The position numbers and the translations under genes were made by a program. A stretch of DNA of 64,000 nucleotides from Topomyia yanbarensis (Eukaryota > Arthropoda > Insecta > Diptera > Culicidae): the NCBI RefSeq assembly GCF_030247195.1, contig NC_080672.1, positions 349,368,413 to 349,432,412 of the forward strand, given 5' to 3'. Positions 31,551 through 42,384 of the stretch are shown here, one piece after another; position 1 is the stretch's first letter; every line of letters begins with the position of its first letter. The notes beneath the pieces were generated by a model that worked only from the letters and a program-made list of their open reading frames with translations, made no database searches and was not told the origin of the DNA.

Positions 31551-32728
31551 ATGATGTCATCACAATTCCCAACACTTTCGAGATCACCTACTAAAACCTA
31601 CTAGCAGGAATACTTCCTCCCCCTTTACCAAAAATGCTCACAACATTATTGTCAGCAAACATTAGACGAAAATTACTCTCACCACGAAAGCGGATCTTCA
31701 AGGCTATATTTTCATTATTGTTACGTCTTGAATGAAACGTGAAGATTCTTCTGTGTCAAGACGTGGGATTTTTCCTTGACGAAAACGGAAATACATTCCA
31801 TCCAACCGTATGAATCAATACGGTTTCCCCTGATATCACTACACTTTCCCACCCACAACCAGAATACGTTGTTTGACGGTTGAAATCTCTTCTGGTGCAA
31901 TATCTGCCTTTGCAACACATTAACACAATACAAATCGGTTAGGTATGGGATAACCCGCACAAAGTAATTCGATTTGACCGGCTCTCTGTAGGTTTTCTAT
32001 TTTTATCTGTATTTTCAAGGGAAAACGAAATCGCTTCCAATATACCGTTTCGTTGACCGGTTCTGTTTCATTTTCGTGCTAAATATAGCGGATAGTGTTG
32101 TACCCATAATTCGGACAAAAACATAGGAAAAGAATTGGAAATGAAAATCACAATACAGTTTGCTGAGGGGACATATTTTGAATGTAACTTGCACAATCAA
32201 AATGCAAACCACGAGGATATGTGCAGGATCGAGCAATAACGATTTTTATCTGTAATTTTTATAATCGATTTATTCGATTTGTTTGCAAATTTTGACGTAA
32301 TCTGCTCGGTAAGAAAGCAAGAAAATTAGTAGAAGTCCTTACAAAATAAACCCAATTAATCTTATCACAAATATATAGATGTAATTCGTAGAACAATCTC
32401 CCCTACAGACTTACAGTTGCACATCTTGGGAAATCTCTGATTTTTAGAACAACTGTATTGATAGTTCTGAGAACATCACGCCTCGTTTTACGATTTTTTC
32501 CGAATGGTTTATTTTGTCGTAGTACCTATTTATTATTTTTCGTTCTTGCTTTTCGAATTTAGTTACTGGTAGGAGTGCACAAACAAAAACACAATGTGAT
32601 CAATGGGAGTTGCTGAACTTAAAAAGGAAATCCTTCTATGTTGTGTTAGTGCAACTGGAAAATGATGAACCTGCAAATTTCCATGTTTCACAAATTGTGT
32701 TTTAGTGCATCCTTCATTTATCTACTGC
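31551..32728. other. Unassigned
   Basis: More than 1 kb with no recognisable gene, repeat or RNA. Frames on the minus strand (for example 31721-31960 and 32015-32236) lack support. Confidence 0.35.
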
Positions 32729-32732
32729 TTAA

Positions 32733-32979
32733 GTGCCCATAAAAGCATAAGAGTCCCATATTGAAAAACAGCAAGCCGAGAAAAACGCTGTTAAAGTTTT
32801 ACATTTTCATTGAGCCTTATGGATGGGACAACCATGTTTTGATATTTTTTCGATATTTTCTGAACAAATCTTCTAATCTTATTTGTGCATTGTGATGCAG
32901 TATTGATACAGAATACAATCCAACAGATAACTCATTTTCGACAAAAATTCATATGGGACTCTTATGCTTTTATGGGCAG
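32733..32979. mobile_element. TTAA-flanked MITE
   Basis: GTGCCCATAAAAGCATAAGA at the left and TCTTATGCTTTTATGGGCAG at the right are inverted repeats that continue inward (GTCCCATAT) to about 28 bp. TTAA lies directly outside each end (32729-32732 and 32980-32983). TTAA duplication is the hallmark of the piggyBac superfamily. The element is 247 bp with no transposase. Confidence 0.88.
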
Positions 32980-32983
32980 TTAA

Positions 32984-33383
32984 CCGGTGATATACAAGAG
33001 TCCAATAAGATATTTTCATATTGGCGAAGGATTCGATGAGAAAGCAACCGACCGTAAAATACGACCATGGCCGATTCGAACAAAACTTTGCAATATGTTT
33101 TTTCGACACATGAGTAATTTTGAATAGGGCGCAGACGTCTATGCGCAATCTTTAAAAAAATGTTCGATTACCGTTTTTGTACAACAAAACAGTCCAAGAA
33201 CAACTTAAAGAAAATAAATAATTCTCTGTGTGAGTTAACTATCCTATCTCTCACTATCCGGTAGTGAATTACAGAAAAAACATGTATTTAAACATTCATG
33301 CAAATAACTTGATTCACAGTTTTAGGTAGGTGTTAGCTCAATTGACTTTCGATTATCCATTTCGTATACAGCGCCATCGTTCC
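32984..33383. other. Unassigned spacer
   Basis: AT-rich DNA up to the target site of retroelement 2. No feature seen. Confidence 0.4.
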
Positions 33384-33396
33384 ATAAACCAGCCCC
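33384..33396. other. Target-site duplication of retroelement 2, left
   Basis: ATAAACCAGCCCC is repeated exactly at 37747-37759 after the A-tract. It marks the truncated 5' end of the element at 33397. Confidence 0.92.
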
Positions 33397-33726
33397 CTTA
33401 AAATTTCTCCTCCAACAAATAAATTGCGGACAAAGCTAAAGAATTCCGATGCAATACCGAAGCCAGTCCCTCCCGGTTTTGGTAATGTACAATCCAAACA
33501 GAACACCATTACTGGAAATAATAAAACTTCAACTTCCTCCGAGCCTCAACCGGGGATAGGTTTATTGAAATTTCCTGAAATTGTTGATTGGATTTTCAAA
33601 GCATTCAATATTTCTGAACCACTAAAAAGTATACTTTCAGCGTTCCTCCCAACAATTAGAACATTTTTAGAGCAGCTGATTGCTCAATGGCCCATCCTTG
33701 CAGCGATTGTATCTTTCAATGGGTAA
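33397..33726 (+). pseudogene. C-terminal ORF1 remnant of element 2
   Basis: The frame is open from the truncation point (LKISPPTNKLRTKLKN and onward) to the TAA at 33726, about 109 residues, with no start codon of its own. It aligns with the ORF1 C-terminus of element 1: GLLKFPEIVDWIFKAF against GIIKLSDIVDWIIKTF, and FLPTIRTFLEQL against FLPTVRTFLKQL. The zinc knuckles are lost to the truncation. Confidence 0.9.
33719..33726 (+). promoter_or_regulatory. ORF1/ORF2 stop-start overlap ATGGGTAA
   Basis: Same 8-nt overlap as in element 1 (ATGGCTAA), retained although the two elements have diverged. This suggests the arrangement is functional for ORF2 translation. Confidence 0.7.
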
Positions 33727-36700
33727 TTCACCTCCTCCAATGAAAGATTCCATCACTGTTTTACAGTGGAATTGCAGAAGTATCATACCTAAAATTGATT
33801 CCTTAAAAATTTTACTGCATAATTTAAAATGCGATGCTTTTGCTCTATGTGAAACATGGCTTACCTCAAACATTAATTTCAACTTAAATGATTTCAACAT
33901 TATTCGCCTAGACCGAGACACCCCGTATGGAGGAGTGCTTCTAGGAATTAAAAAGTGCTATCCTTTCTATAGAACTAACATCCCCTTGTTTGCGGGCATT
34001 GAGGCTGTAGCTGTCCAAACGAATATTAAAGGCAAAGACATGTCTATCGCTTCTATATATATACCTCCCAAAGCTCAAATTGGACAACGTCAGATTTTTG
34101 AGGTAGTGGAATCCATGGCTGCTCCGCGGCTGATACTGGGAGACTTCAACTCGCACGGAGTATTGTGGGGTTCCCTCTTCAATGATAATCGATCCTCTTT
34201 GATATACAATGTTTGTGACGAGCTCAATATGACAGTTTTAAATACAGGCGAAGCAACACGCATTCCCAGACCACCCGCACGACCAAGTGCATTAGATCTA
34301 TCTCTATGCTCGACATCACTTCGGTTAGATTGCACGTGGAAGGTTGTACCTGATCCTCACGGTAGCGATCATTTGCCAGTCGTTATTTCAATTAGCAGTG
34401 AATTAGGCCTCACGAATTCAATCAATGTACCTTATGACTTGACACGAAATATTGATTGGAAAAAATACCAATCTTTAATTTCCACTTCTCTTGTTTCGAC
34501 GGAAGAGCTACCACCTACCGAAGAATATGAATTTCTAGCGGGTTTGATTATTGAAGCAGCAGAACAAACCCAAACGAAATGCAATCCTGGCATGATAATG
34601 AACAGCCGGCCTCCTAATCCCTGGTGGGACAAAGAGTGCTCGGATGCATATGAAGCTAAACAAGTTGCTTACAAAGAAATTATGAAACGGAAAGGGTGTA
34701 CACGTGCAAACTTTGAAAATTATTCGATTTTACAAAACAAATTTGATAGTCTCCGTCGTGCCAAAAAGTCTAGTTATTGGAGACGTTTCGTTGATGGCTT
34801 GTCAAGAGAAACATCAATGAGTACTCTTTGGAACACAGCCAGAAGAATGAGGAATCGAAACGTAACTAATGAAAGCGAAGATTTTTCGAATCGCTGGATA
34901 TTTAATTTTGCCAAGAAAGTTTGTCCAGATTCTGCTCCTGCGCAGAAAATCATTCGCGATGCTCCCACAAGTAACGATTCCATAGATTCGCCTTTGACAA
35001 TGATGGAATTTTCAATTGCACTCCTCTCATGCAACAATAATGCTCCGGGTCCAGACAGAATTAAATTCAACTTGGTGAAAAATCTGCCTGACCTAGCAAA
35101 AAGACGCTTGTTGAATTTATTCAATAAGCTTCTTGAGCAGAACATAGTGCCGCACGACTGGAGACAAGTGAGAGTTATCGCCATTCCAAAACCGGGAAAA
35201 CCAGCCTCCGACCATAACTCGTATCGACCGATTGCAATGCTATCCTGCATCAGGAAATTGTTGGAAAAAATTATCCTACGACGTCTCGACAATTGGGTTG
35301 AGGCGAACGGCTTGCTATCAGATACCCAGTTTGGTTTTCGGAGGGGAAAGGGAACGAATGATTGTCTGGCGCTACTTTCGTCAGAAATCCAACTAGCTTA
35401 CGCAAAGAAAGAACAAATGGCGTCTGTGTTCTTAGACATAAAAGGAGCATTCGACTCTGTTTCCATTGATGTTCTCTCAGAGAAACTACATCAATGTGGT
35501 CTTTCACCAATATTAAATAATTATTTATACAACTTATTGTCAGAAAAGCACATGCATTTTGCATATGGCGATTTGGCAACATTCAGAATAAGTTACATGG
35601 GTCTCCCACAAGGTTCTTGTTTAAGCCCCCTTCTCTACAATTTTTACGTGAATGACATTGATAATTGTATTGTCAGCCCATGCACTCTAAGGCAACTTGC
35701 AGATGATGGCGTGGTTTCTGTCACAGGACCAAAAGCCATAAATTTACAACAACCACTGCAAGATAGTTTGGATAATTTATCAAGTTGGGCTTTGAAGTTA
35801 GGCATCGATTTCTCTACGGAGAAAACAGAGTTGGTTGTTTTTTCAAGGAAGCGTGATCCAGCTCAGCTTCAGCTTCAGTTGGTTGGTAGAATGATAGCCC
35901 AAGTCATGACCTTTAAATATCTCGGAATTTGGTTCGATTCTAAAGGTACATGGGGAGGCCACATTAGGTATCTGATAAAGAAGTGCCAACAAAGGATAAA
36001 TTTTCTCCGAACAATAACCGGATCTTGGTGGGGTGCTCATCCAAGTGACGTGATAAGATTGTATCAAACAACGATACTTTCAGTAATGGAATATGGGTGC
36101 TTCTGTTTCCGTTCAGCTGCAAACACTCACATTATTAAATTGGAACGAATACAGTATCGTTGTTTACGAATCGCCTTAGGTTCCATGCAATCGACACATA
36201 CGATGAGTCTTGAAGTTCTAGCGGGAGTTCTTCCCTTAAAAGATCGATTCTGGGATCTCTCCTCTCGTTTACTTATACGATGTGAGGTTATGAATCCACT
36301 TGTAATTGAAAATTTCGAAAGACTTGTCGAGCTTCAATCCCAAACCAGATTCATGACAGTGTACTTCAATCACATGTCACAAGAAATAACGCCTTCTAGT
36401 TATGTTCTGACATGTGTTAATATATTAGATACTCCCGATTCCACTTTATTTTTCGACACGTCCATGCAAGAGGAAATTCGTGGAATCCCGGATCACCAGC
36501 GCTCTCTGGAGATCCCTAAAATATTCATAAGTAAATACCAACACATTGACTGCCATAAAATGTTCTACACTGATGGGTCACGAATCAATGAGGGCACTGG
36601 CTTCGGTATTTTCAACCATAACACCGCGATCTCTTTCAAGCTTGCAGAACCTGCCTCTGTTTACACAGCCGAACTAGCAGCAGTTCACCATAGTCTGGAA

Positions 36701-37411
36701 ATCATTGATACTTTACTTCCGAGCCATTATTTCATCCTCACAGATAGCCTCAGCACAATTAAGGCACTACACTCATTAAAGCTTGATAATCACGCTCCGT
36801 TCTTTTTGAAGAAGATACGAGAATACTTAACCAAATTAACAAATAAATCTTATCAAATTACCTTAGTGTGGATTCCCGCTCATTGCTCCATACCGGGTAA
36901 TGAGAGAGCGGATAATTTAGCCAAAATAGGGGCGCTGGACGGTGACATCTATGAAAGACCTATTGCCTTCAATGAATTTTATAGCGCTTCTCGTCAGAGG
37001 ACGCTTACTAGTTGGCAAACATCATGGGACAATGGAGATCTGGGACGGTGGTTGCACTCAATTATCCCTAAAGTATCAACGAAGGCATGGTTCAAAGGGT
37101 TGGATGTAAGTCGAAACTTCATTCGTGTGATGTCTAGACTCATGTCCAACCATTATACGTTGAATGCGCATCTCCGCCGTATTGGGATCGCAGAAGATAA
37201 TCAATGTGCTTGCGGAGAGGGTTACGAAGACATTGAACATGTTGTTTGGTCTTGCATTGAATATCGTGAAGCCAGATCCCAATTAATAGACTCCTTACGA
37301 GCCAGAAGAAAACCACCCTATGTACCTGTTCGTGATATCCTCGCTTTACGAGATCTTACATACATGAGCCATATTTATCATTTCCTGAAATCAATAAATA
37401 TTCAAATATAA
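33719..37411 (+). CDS. ORF2 of element 2: endonuclease, RT, RNase H
   Basis: 1230 residues from the ATG at 33719, which overlaps the ORF1 stop as ATGGGTAA. The frame is open upstream only to a TTG. Endonuclease: LQWNCRSI, CETWLT, GDFNSHG, ALDLSLCS, GSDHLPV. RT: SYRPIAMLSCIRK, FLDIKGAFDSV, LPQGSCLSPLLYNFYVND and LADDG. RNase H: FYTDGS, TAELAA, LTDSLS and WIPAHCSIPGNERAD, so its four acidic catalytic residues are present. C-terminal zinc motif CACGEGYEDIEHVVWSC. No stop or frameshift is seen. Because ORF1 is truncated and the promoter lost, expression would need an outside promoter. Confidence 0.93.
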   Translation: MGNSPPPMKDSITVLQWNCRSIIPKIDSLKILLHNLKCDAFALCETWLTSNINFNLNDFNIIRLDRDTPYGGVLLGIKKCYPFYRTNIPLFAGIEAVAVQTNIKGKDMSIASIYIPPKAQIGQRQIFEVVESMAAPRLILGDFNSHGVLWGSLFNDNRSSLIYNVCDELNMTVLNTGEATRIPRPPARPSALDLSLCSTSLRLDCTWKVVPDPHGSDHLPVVISISSELGLTNSINVPYDLTRNIDWKKYQSLISTSLVSTEELPPTEEYEFLAGLIIEAAEQTQTKCNPGMIMNSRPPNPWWDKECSDAYEAKQVAYKEIMKRKGCTRANFENYSILQNKFDSLRRAKKSSYWRRFVDGLSRETSMSTLWNTARRMRNRNVTNESEDFSNRWIFNFAKKVCPDSAPAQKIIRDAPTSNDSIDSPLTMMEFSIALLSCNNNAPGPDRIKFNLVKNLPDLAKRRLLNLFNKLLEQNIVPHDWRQVRVIAIPKPGKPASDHNSYRPIAMLSCIRKLLEKIILRRLDNWVEANGLLSDTQFGFRRGKGTNDCLALLSSEIQLAYAKKEQMASVFLDIKGAFDSVSIDVLSEKLHQCGLSPILNNYLYNLLSEKHMHFAYGDLATFRISYMGLPQGSCLSPLLYNFYVNDIDNCIVSPCTLRQLADDGVVSVTGPKAINLQQPLQDSLDNLSSWALKLGIDFSTEKTELVVFSRKRDPAQLQLQLVGRMIAQVMTFKYLGIWFDSKGTWGGHIRYLIKKCQQRINFLRTITGSWWGAHPSDVIRLYQTTILSVMEYGCFCFRSAANTHIIKLERIQYRCLRIALGSMQSTHTMSLEVLAGVLPLKDRFWDLSSRLLIRCEVMNPLVIENFERLVELQSQTRFMTVYFNHMSQEITPSSYVLTCVNILDTPDSTLFFDTSMQEEIRGIPDHQRSLEIPKIFISKYQHIDCHKMFYTDGSRINEGTGFGIFNHNTAISFKLAEPASVYTAELAAVHHSLEIIDTLLPSHYFILTDSLSTIKALHSLKLDNHAPFFLKKIREYLTKLTNKSYQITLVWIPAHCSIPGNERADNLAKIGALDGDIYERPIAFNEFYSASRQRTLTSWQTSWDNGDLGRWLHSIIPKVSTKAWFKGLDVSRNFIRVMSRLMSNHYTLNAHLRRIGIAEDNQCACGEGYEDIEHVVWSCIEYREARSQLIDSLRARRKPPYVPVRDILALRDLTYMSHIYHFLKSINIQI

Positions 37412-37734
37412 TTATCCCCACAATGTTTCTAGTTTTTTCCCTTGCTACCCACAAACAATTTAGATTTCTTCGCAGTTAGTTAAGTTAGATAAAACGATAT
37501 AAATAAAGAAAAAAAACAAAGATTACAGAAAAACTATCAATAGGTTTACAATGAAATTCAAGAAAATAGATTATAATTAAAAACATTCAAAATGATGATT
37601 ATCCTCAGTGTTAGCATTAGAAAGTGATTTTTTTTATAACGTGATAGTCTTAAGAACCTTTGTAACATGTTATGTAAAAAAAACCCCCGGCGTAAAAAAG
37701 CTTTTGCAAATGCCGTGTCAAATAAACGTTTTAT
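37412..37734 (+). other. 3' UTR of retroelement 2
   Basis: About 320 nt, AT-rich. The end carries TGCCGTGTCAAATAAACG (37711-37728), nearly identical to the end of element 1, and then the A-tract. It is much shorter than the 3' UTR of element 1. Confidence 0.85.
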
Positions 37735-37746
37735 GAAAAAAAAAAA

Positions 37747-37759
37747 ATAAACCAGCCCC
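37747..37759. other. Target-site duplication of retroelement 2, right
   Basis: ATAAACCAGCCCC, exact copy of 33384-33396, directly after the A-tract. Confidence 0.92.
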
Positions 37760-38650
37760 GCCTTAATGTAATGTTTGTATCAATTGGATTATTACATTAC
37801 AGTAAAACTTTCGATTCCTTACAGAAAGAAATCGGCTTGTAGTGTATTACCTTGATACGTATATATAAATTTATACATGTATATTAGAAAACTTACCAGT
37901 TTTCTACCTTCTTTCCTATATTCTATTTATGTCTCATTCAACTCGTATCAATATTTCTTCTATTTCCTAAATGAAGAGGAAAAAAGGGAGAAAAAAAGAA
38001 CTGATTGACATCATGTCTCTCTCAGTGCTGTCGTTTTGAGCTTGATATCACAGCCTGTTGGACTTGTATAGGTAGTTCTATTGGAGATCTACTAGGACCA
38101 ATCCACGGTGAGTGAAGTACTAGGCTTGATCTTCCTTAACTGCTCTCAGGAGAAGCGTCTGTTGATCGATTCCATCGTCTATGTTGGAAAATCTGGGAAT
38201 GTCGTGGCTGCCCCTCCCCTCGGTTATACTACGTTTTGGCGCTTAAATTAATAAACGTGATTCCAAACTCGAATATAAAAACGCTCGTTCCCGCGCGCTT
38301 GTAGAGTTTTCACGCCCACAGGTAACTTTTCCGGTTCTGACAGGTAACTTTTCCGATGAACAAGCTCTACAGCTCCCTCGGACATTTCATACCATCCTCA
38401 CTCAATGCTAGTTGAATGTGCAAATCCATGTCTATTTCTTCCACTGCTAATCTTTAACCAATTCATTCTAAATTATAATTAATAAGTGCGCATAAAGTAA
38501 ATAATTAAATCATGGAATGTCGTTCCCCTCGACAAAATACCATAAAATCACCACAAAGTACTACTAAAGGTTTCCATGAAATTAGTAATTAAACCAGTTA
38601 CAACAATCAGTGTGGCGTTAAATTACCATAAAAGTTCAGGCCCTACTTTA
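37760..38650. other. Unassigned
   Basis: No gene recognised. A short direct repeat 'caggtaacttttccg' occurs at about 38320 and 38340. 'ccacggtgagtg' near 38106 could be a splice donor but has no supported exon. Confidence 0.35.
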
Positions 38651-38654
38651 CAAC

Positions 38655-38835
38655 GATCAACGAGATAACCGTATAACAGTTTCGAAGCTTGGTTTTGGCG
38701 GCTCTGTTTTGAATTGGATTCACTCATATTTGTCTCGGCGTCCAATATCGGAGACTGCACGACCAATTCATTTGCGGCCAGCTTCCTCAGGGCAGACATC
38801 TGCGTCCTATTTTATTTTTACTCTACTCAATGACT
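38655..38835 (+). pseudogene. RT fragment of a third non-LTR family
   Basis: The frame NDQRDNRITVSKLGFGGSVL continues NWIHSYLSRR and then RPASSGQTSASYFIFTLLND. This corresponds to the segment KLGFGG..L.WI.SYLS.R before RT motif B and a damaged motif B (the SSG remains, the QGS core reads GQTSAS). Similar to jockey/CR1-type RTs. Only about 60 codons survive. Confidence 0.65.
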
Positions 38836-38974
38836 AAAATGTGTCGGTAGAATTTATGAAAACTTACCGTAAAATGGCAAAAAAATCTATAAAATTGCCC
38901 TAAAAATATCATACCCATAAGTTAATAAAGAAGCCTTGACAATACTACAAAAAATCCTTCGAAATTTTAAATAA

Positions 38975-39270
38975 GGGTCATTCCACGCGGAGTGATAAAA
39001 AAGATGCAAACTTGAAACCGACCTTCACGGATTTGAACCAAATTTGGTGGAATTGTTCATCTAGGGCCAATACATAAAAACCCAAATTTTTGGGTCAATT
39101 GAACCACCCCTCGGGTCATGGGAGCACCCCCCGTTTTGACAAACTGCCAAATCCCTTGATTTTCTTTTGATCATATCTCCGGTTCCATTGACTCTAGAAT
39201 CAAACGGCTAAATGGCTTTTGCAGAAAATTATTCAAGGAGTATGGGAAATAGGGATCTTTAATTTGGAAA
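38975..39270. repeat. Possible dispersed repeat beginning GGTCATTCCACGCGG
   Basis: The segment opens with 'gggtcattccacgcggagtg' and has the tone of a dispersed mosquito repeat. I see no second copy or inverted terminus in this window, so the call rests on recollection only. Confidence 0.3.
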
Positions 39271-39808
39271 AATTGTGTCAGTTTTTCATATGTATTGATA
39301 GCGGGTGTCCTTACGAGTACACTCATATCATTCTTAAACCTTAATTATTCTTTTATGATTTTTAAATTTAAAAAAACCAAATTAAATTCAACCAGCAAAC
39401 TGACAGCTGTCCTGCTAAATGACGTATCTGCAAATATCTCGTTCGCCTCATTGTTAACCGGGACAGCACCCCACACAGCATGATCTGGTACTTTTTCAAT
39501 CCGCTAGCAGTCTGCCATCCCAAGTTTTATCTGCAAACTATGGTAGATCTGATAAGGCAACCTATAGTGTCGTGCAAGTCGCATGGGTTTGGATGTGTTA
39601 TTGTCCTAAAAGGAAACAAACTAAAAAATGTTTTTTTCAACAGCTTCGGGCCAAAAAATTTAGAAAGGACTGAGATATTAACTCACGGTACTAATCTGCA
39701 TCAGAATATGCCTTAACCCGCACACTCATAAAGATCCCTATTGCGATTTCACCCTAGTGAGAAATTTTGGTGTTTACCAAATTTTCCTCCTTAGGGTGAA
39801 ATATAGCA
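39271..39808. other. Unassigned; tiny palindrome at 39748-39805
   Basis: The only structure is an imperfect palindrome of about 58 bp with arms 'tttcaccctagtgagaaatt' and 'ctccttagggtgaaata'. Frames 39295-39716 have no recognisable product. Confidence 0.4.
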
Positions 39809-39809
39809 T

Positions 39810-41835
39810 AGAACAATCAACCAGTAATAAATAGATAATTGAGAAAGGTTGTGCTATGTGTGGTGGTTGGCTATTCAAGTATCAATAATGTTTGAAGTAC
39901 TAATGTCTGTCTTTCATGTGATGATCATAACTTCAGCTGTATCTTGTACCTGTCTAATCTATTACGTCTCTCATTTATTGTCTTTTTTTTTTTTTCTTTT
40001 TTTCAAGTCCTATACTGCCATTCTACACCCGCCTTCAGCTGGGTCAGCAAAGATGGTGATAGTGAACATCTTAACACTCACACATTCTCAAATGCGGTCT
40101 CAAGCGGGATACCAATCTCTGCCTGAGTTTTAACTGCACACCGAAAATTTGATGTCAAGACTCACGGTTCCCGCGACCATTCAGAAATACACGAGAATAT
40201 GTTACAAAATCACGTCAGCGTACAAACTTTAGACCCCCTCGCGATTTTCCAAGCAACTTACGCCCACAAACTCGCAAACATAACACCCCGGTGATAAGGT
40301 GAACGACTCACTCATAATTTTACCAACGCGATCTCAAGCGTCAACCTACAAACTCCTGTGCTCGCGCCATAATGAGTCGGGATCGTCCGGAAGTCCCTAT
40401 CCTCGGCACCAACAGTCCAGGTCCATATTAATTATTAAAAAAAAATAAAATTGAAAAATTAAGAAGAAATAACTCCTATATCCACTAGACAAAACGTTTC
40501 ATGGCGACATGACCGGGAACTCTAGTGATATGAGGTACATCACTCCCTGTCAGAATGTGATCCGTACACCGAAAACTAAATGAATGACGGTCTGCGAATA
40601 TTTGAATGGCCGCAGGGTTTCCAAATCAAATTTATACAAGCGAAGTCACATACACGCGAGCACACGCGACAAAAACGTCGACATACGAACGCTCAAGTCC
40701 TTCGCGATCATCCACGCACTCCTATGCCCGTGATCGCGCATACTTGATAACACTCCGGTAATTATGCGAATGTTTAAGTACATACGAAGTTACAAACGCG
40801 GTCTCAAACGCGAACCTTCAAACGCGCGAGATCATGAATCGGTCACGTCCGGAAATCTTTACTCTTCATTCTAGCAACTCAGGTCCATACATCCCGTTGG
40901 ACCAATCAAAAAATAAAGCTCATATCCACTAGACCACACGTTCTATTGCGACATGACTGGGAACTCTAGTGCTATGGAAGAACCCATTTTCTTCTAGAAT
41001 CTGAACCGTACACGAAAAGATAAGTATCAGATTCACGGTCCGTGCGCGATCATTCTAGAACACACGCAAATATGCAAAATTCGCACGGTTATAAAATAGA
41101 ATTTATACACGCGAAGTTACATACACTCTGGCACACGCGGCGTACAAACGCACACGTGATCGAACACGTTAACGTACAAATGCTTGAGTCCTTCGCGATG
41201 ATACAAGCTATCGCGAGGCCCTACGCCCGCACATATCTGAACCATACACGCAGAAAAAAAATAGAAAAAATAAAAATCTTGGTTTTAAATAACAATTTTC
41301 CCGTTTGATATAGTGACAAACAAGATTCCGGTTTGATTCAATCAATACTGTTGGTTGAAATTACCTACAAATTTATTTGTTGGCTTTTCAGTAGTTTCGA
41401 CAAATATTTCGTTTGAAACAAAATCATGATAAGTTTAAACGAACAAACAAGTTCGAAGAAACAAAAACAAATCTTTTGTATTCACCAAATTTAGTTGAAA
41501 TTAAACAAAGATTCTGTTGGTTTTTAACAAAGTGATCAGGTAGATCTAACAAATTTTATTTTGATTCAACAATGTTTCTATTTAAAATGTAAACAGAAGT
41601 ATTTGTTGAACTAAACCAAATACATGCTTTCGAAAAACGCCCATTTCAGTTTGAAACAGTCATTCGCCACGTTTTAGATTCAACTAAACGTTTTGTTGAT
41701 TCAACAAGGTCTGATTCTTCTGCGTGTACAATGAATATCACATTCAGAATCACGGCCCACCACAATGTGATTCTGACGGGGAGTCCTTCCGAGAACCTAG
41801 CTCTACAGCTGCAGTAGGACAACTCTCGGAAAAAA
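39810..41835 (+). repeat. Family-B block B
   Basis: Aligned with block C from 'caatcaaccagtaataaata' onward and ending at 'ggacaactctcgg'. Unit starts are near 40481 and 40924, plus an incomplete unit before them. A separate element (41247-41726) interrupts the last unit. Orientation plus. A T-rich tract lies at 39979-40007. No protein is called. Confidence 0.75.
41247..41726. mobile_element. TA-flanked insertion in family-B block B, CACGCAGAA termini
   Basis: CACGCAGAA at the left and TTCTGCGTG at the right, with TA on both sides (41245-41246 and 41727-41728). In blocks C and D the same host sequence is uninterrupted (CTGAACCGTACAATAAATAT), which shows that exactly this segment plus one TA was added. 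The interior is rich in short palindromic 'gttgaa/ttcaac' type words and has no transposase. 480 bp, Tc1/mariner-type by its TA duplication. Confidence 0.88.
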
Positions 41836-42122
41836 ATATTCGTCAACGACATACTTGATTCAAGCACAATTAAAGGGAGTAAATAGTTCTGTGCGAAAAA
41901 TACTCACTGAAAAAAGTTGACTTTCACTAAAACAAATAAATTGTGTTAAAAAAATAGATTGCAAAAGAGCCCATTTTATACTTTTTTTGTCAACACAACT
42001 ATTTAAAGAAAAGAAATATTTCAATATATTTTTTACAAAAATCGAAACCATTTGAGCGACTTAGTGGATCATTGAGCTAATGCTGATTAAGCTAATTAAA
42101 TACTATATATTTTTGTTTCAAG

Positions 42123-42347
42123 CAGGGGCGGATCCAGAATAAAATTTTCTGGTGGAAAACACAGTGAAATGAACACATTACGTAATACGCAATAACCGCA
42201 TTTAATAAAACCATTGAAACATTTGGTTTGAATTATTTTTGAGTTTGAAACTACTTTAAAATCGAAACTAATTTAAAATTACTTAAAAAGTTGAAAATCT
42301 TCGGTGGGGTTCGGACCCCCCGAGCCCTTCTCCTATATTCGCCGTCG
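42123..42347. mobile_element. hAT-like MITE with 8-bp target duplication
   Basis: GTTTCAAG is present on both sides (42115-42122 and 42348-42355) and only once in the uninterrupted carrier near 59890. The left end CAGGGGCGGATCCAG is typical of hAT-type non-autonomous elements. The right end (TATTCGCCGTCG) is a decayed version. 225 bp, no transposase. Confidence 0.85.
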
Positions 42348-42384
42348 GTTTCAAGTGCTTCAGCGTCTACACATAGCATCTTAA

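Larger units (their letters stand above)
33397..37746 (+). mobile_element. 5'-truncated non-LTR retrotransposon, I-type (element 2)
   Basis: 4.35 kb between 13-bp target duplications. It begins inside ORF1, keeps all of ORF2, has a 3' UTR of about 320 nt and ends in an A-tract (37735-37747). The missing 5' part is the usual result of incomplete target-primed reverse transcription. ORF2 matches that of element 1 along its whole length with many substitutions, so these are two subfamilies and not recent duplicates. Its coding sequence is visibly more AT-rich than element 1. It lacks promoter and most of ORF1, so it is not autonomous, but its ORF2 frame is intact. Confidence 0.93.
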
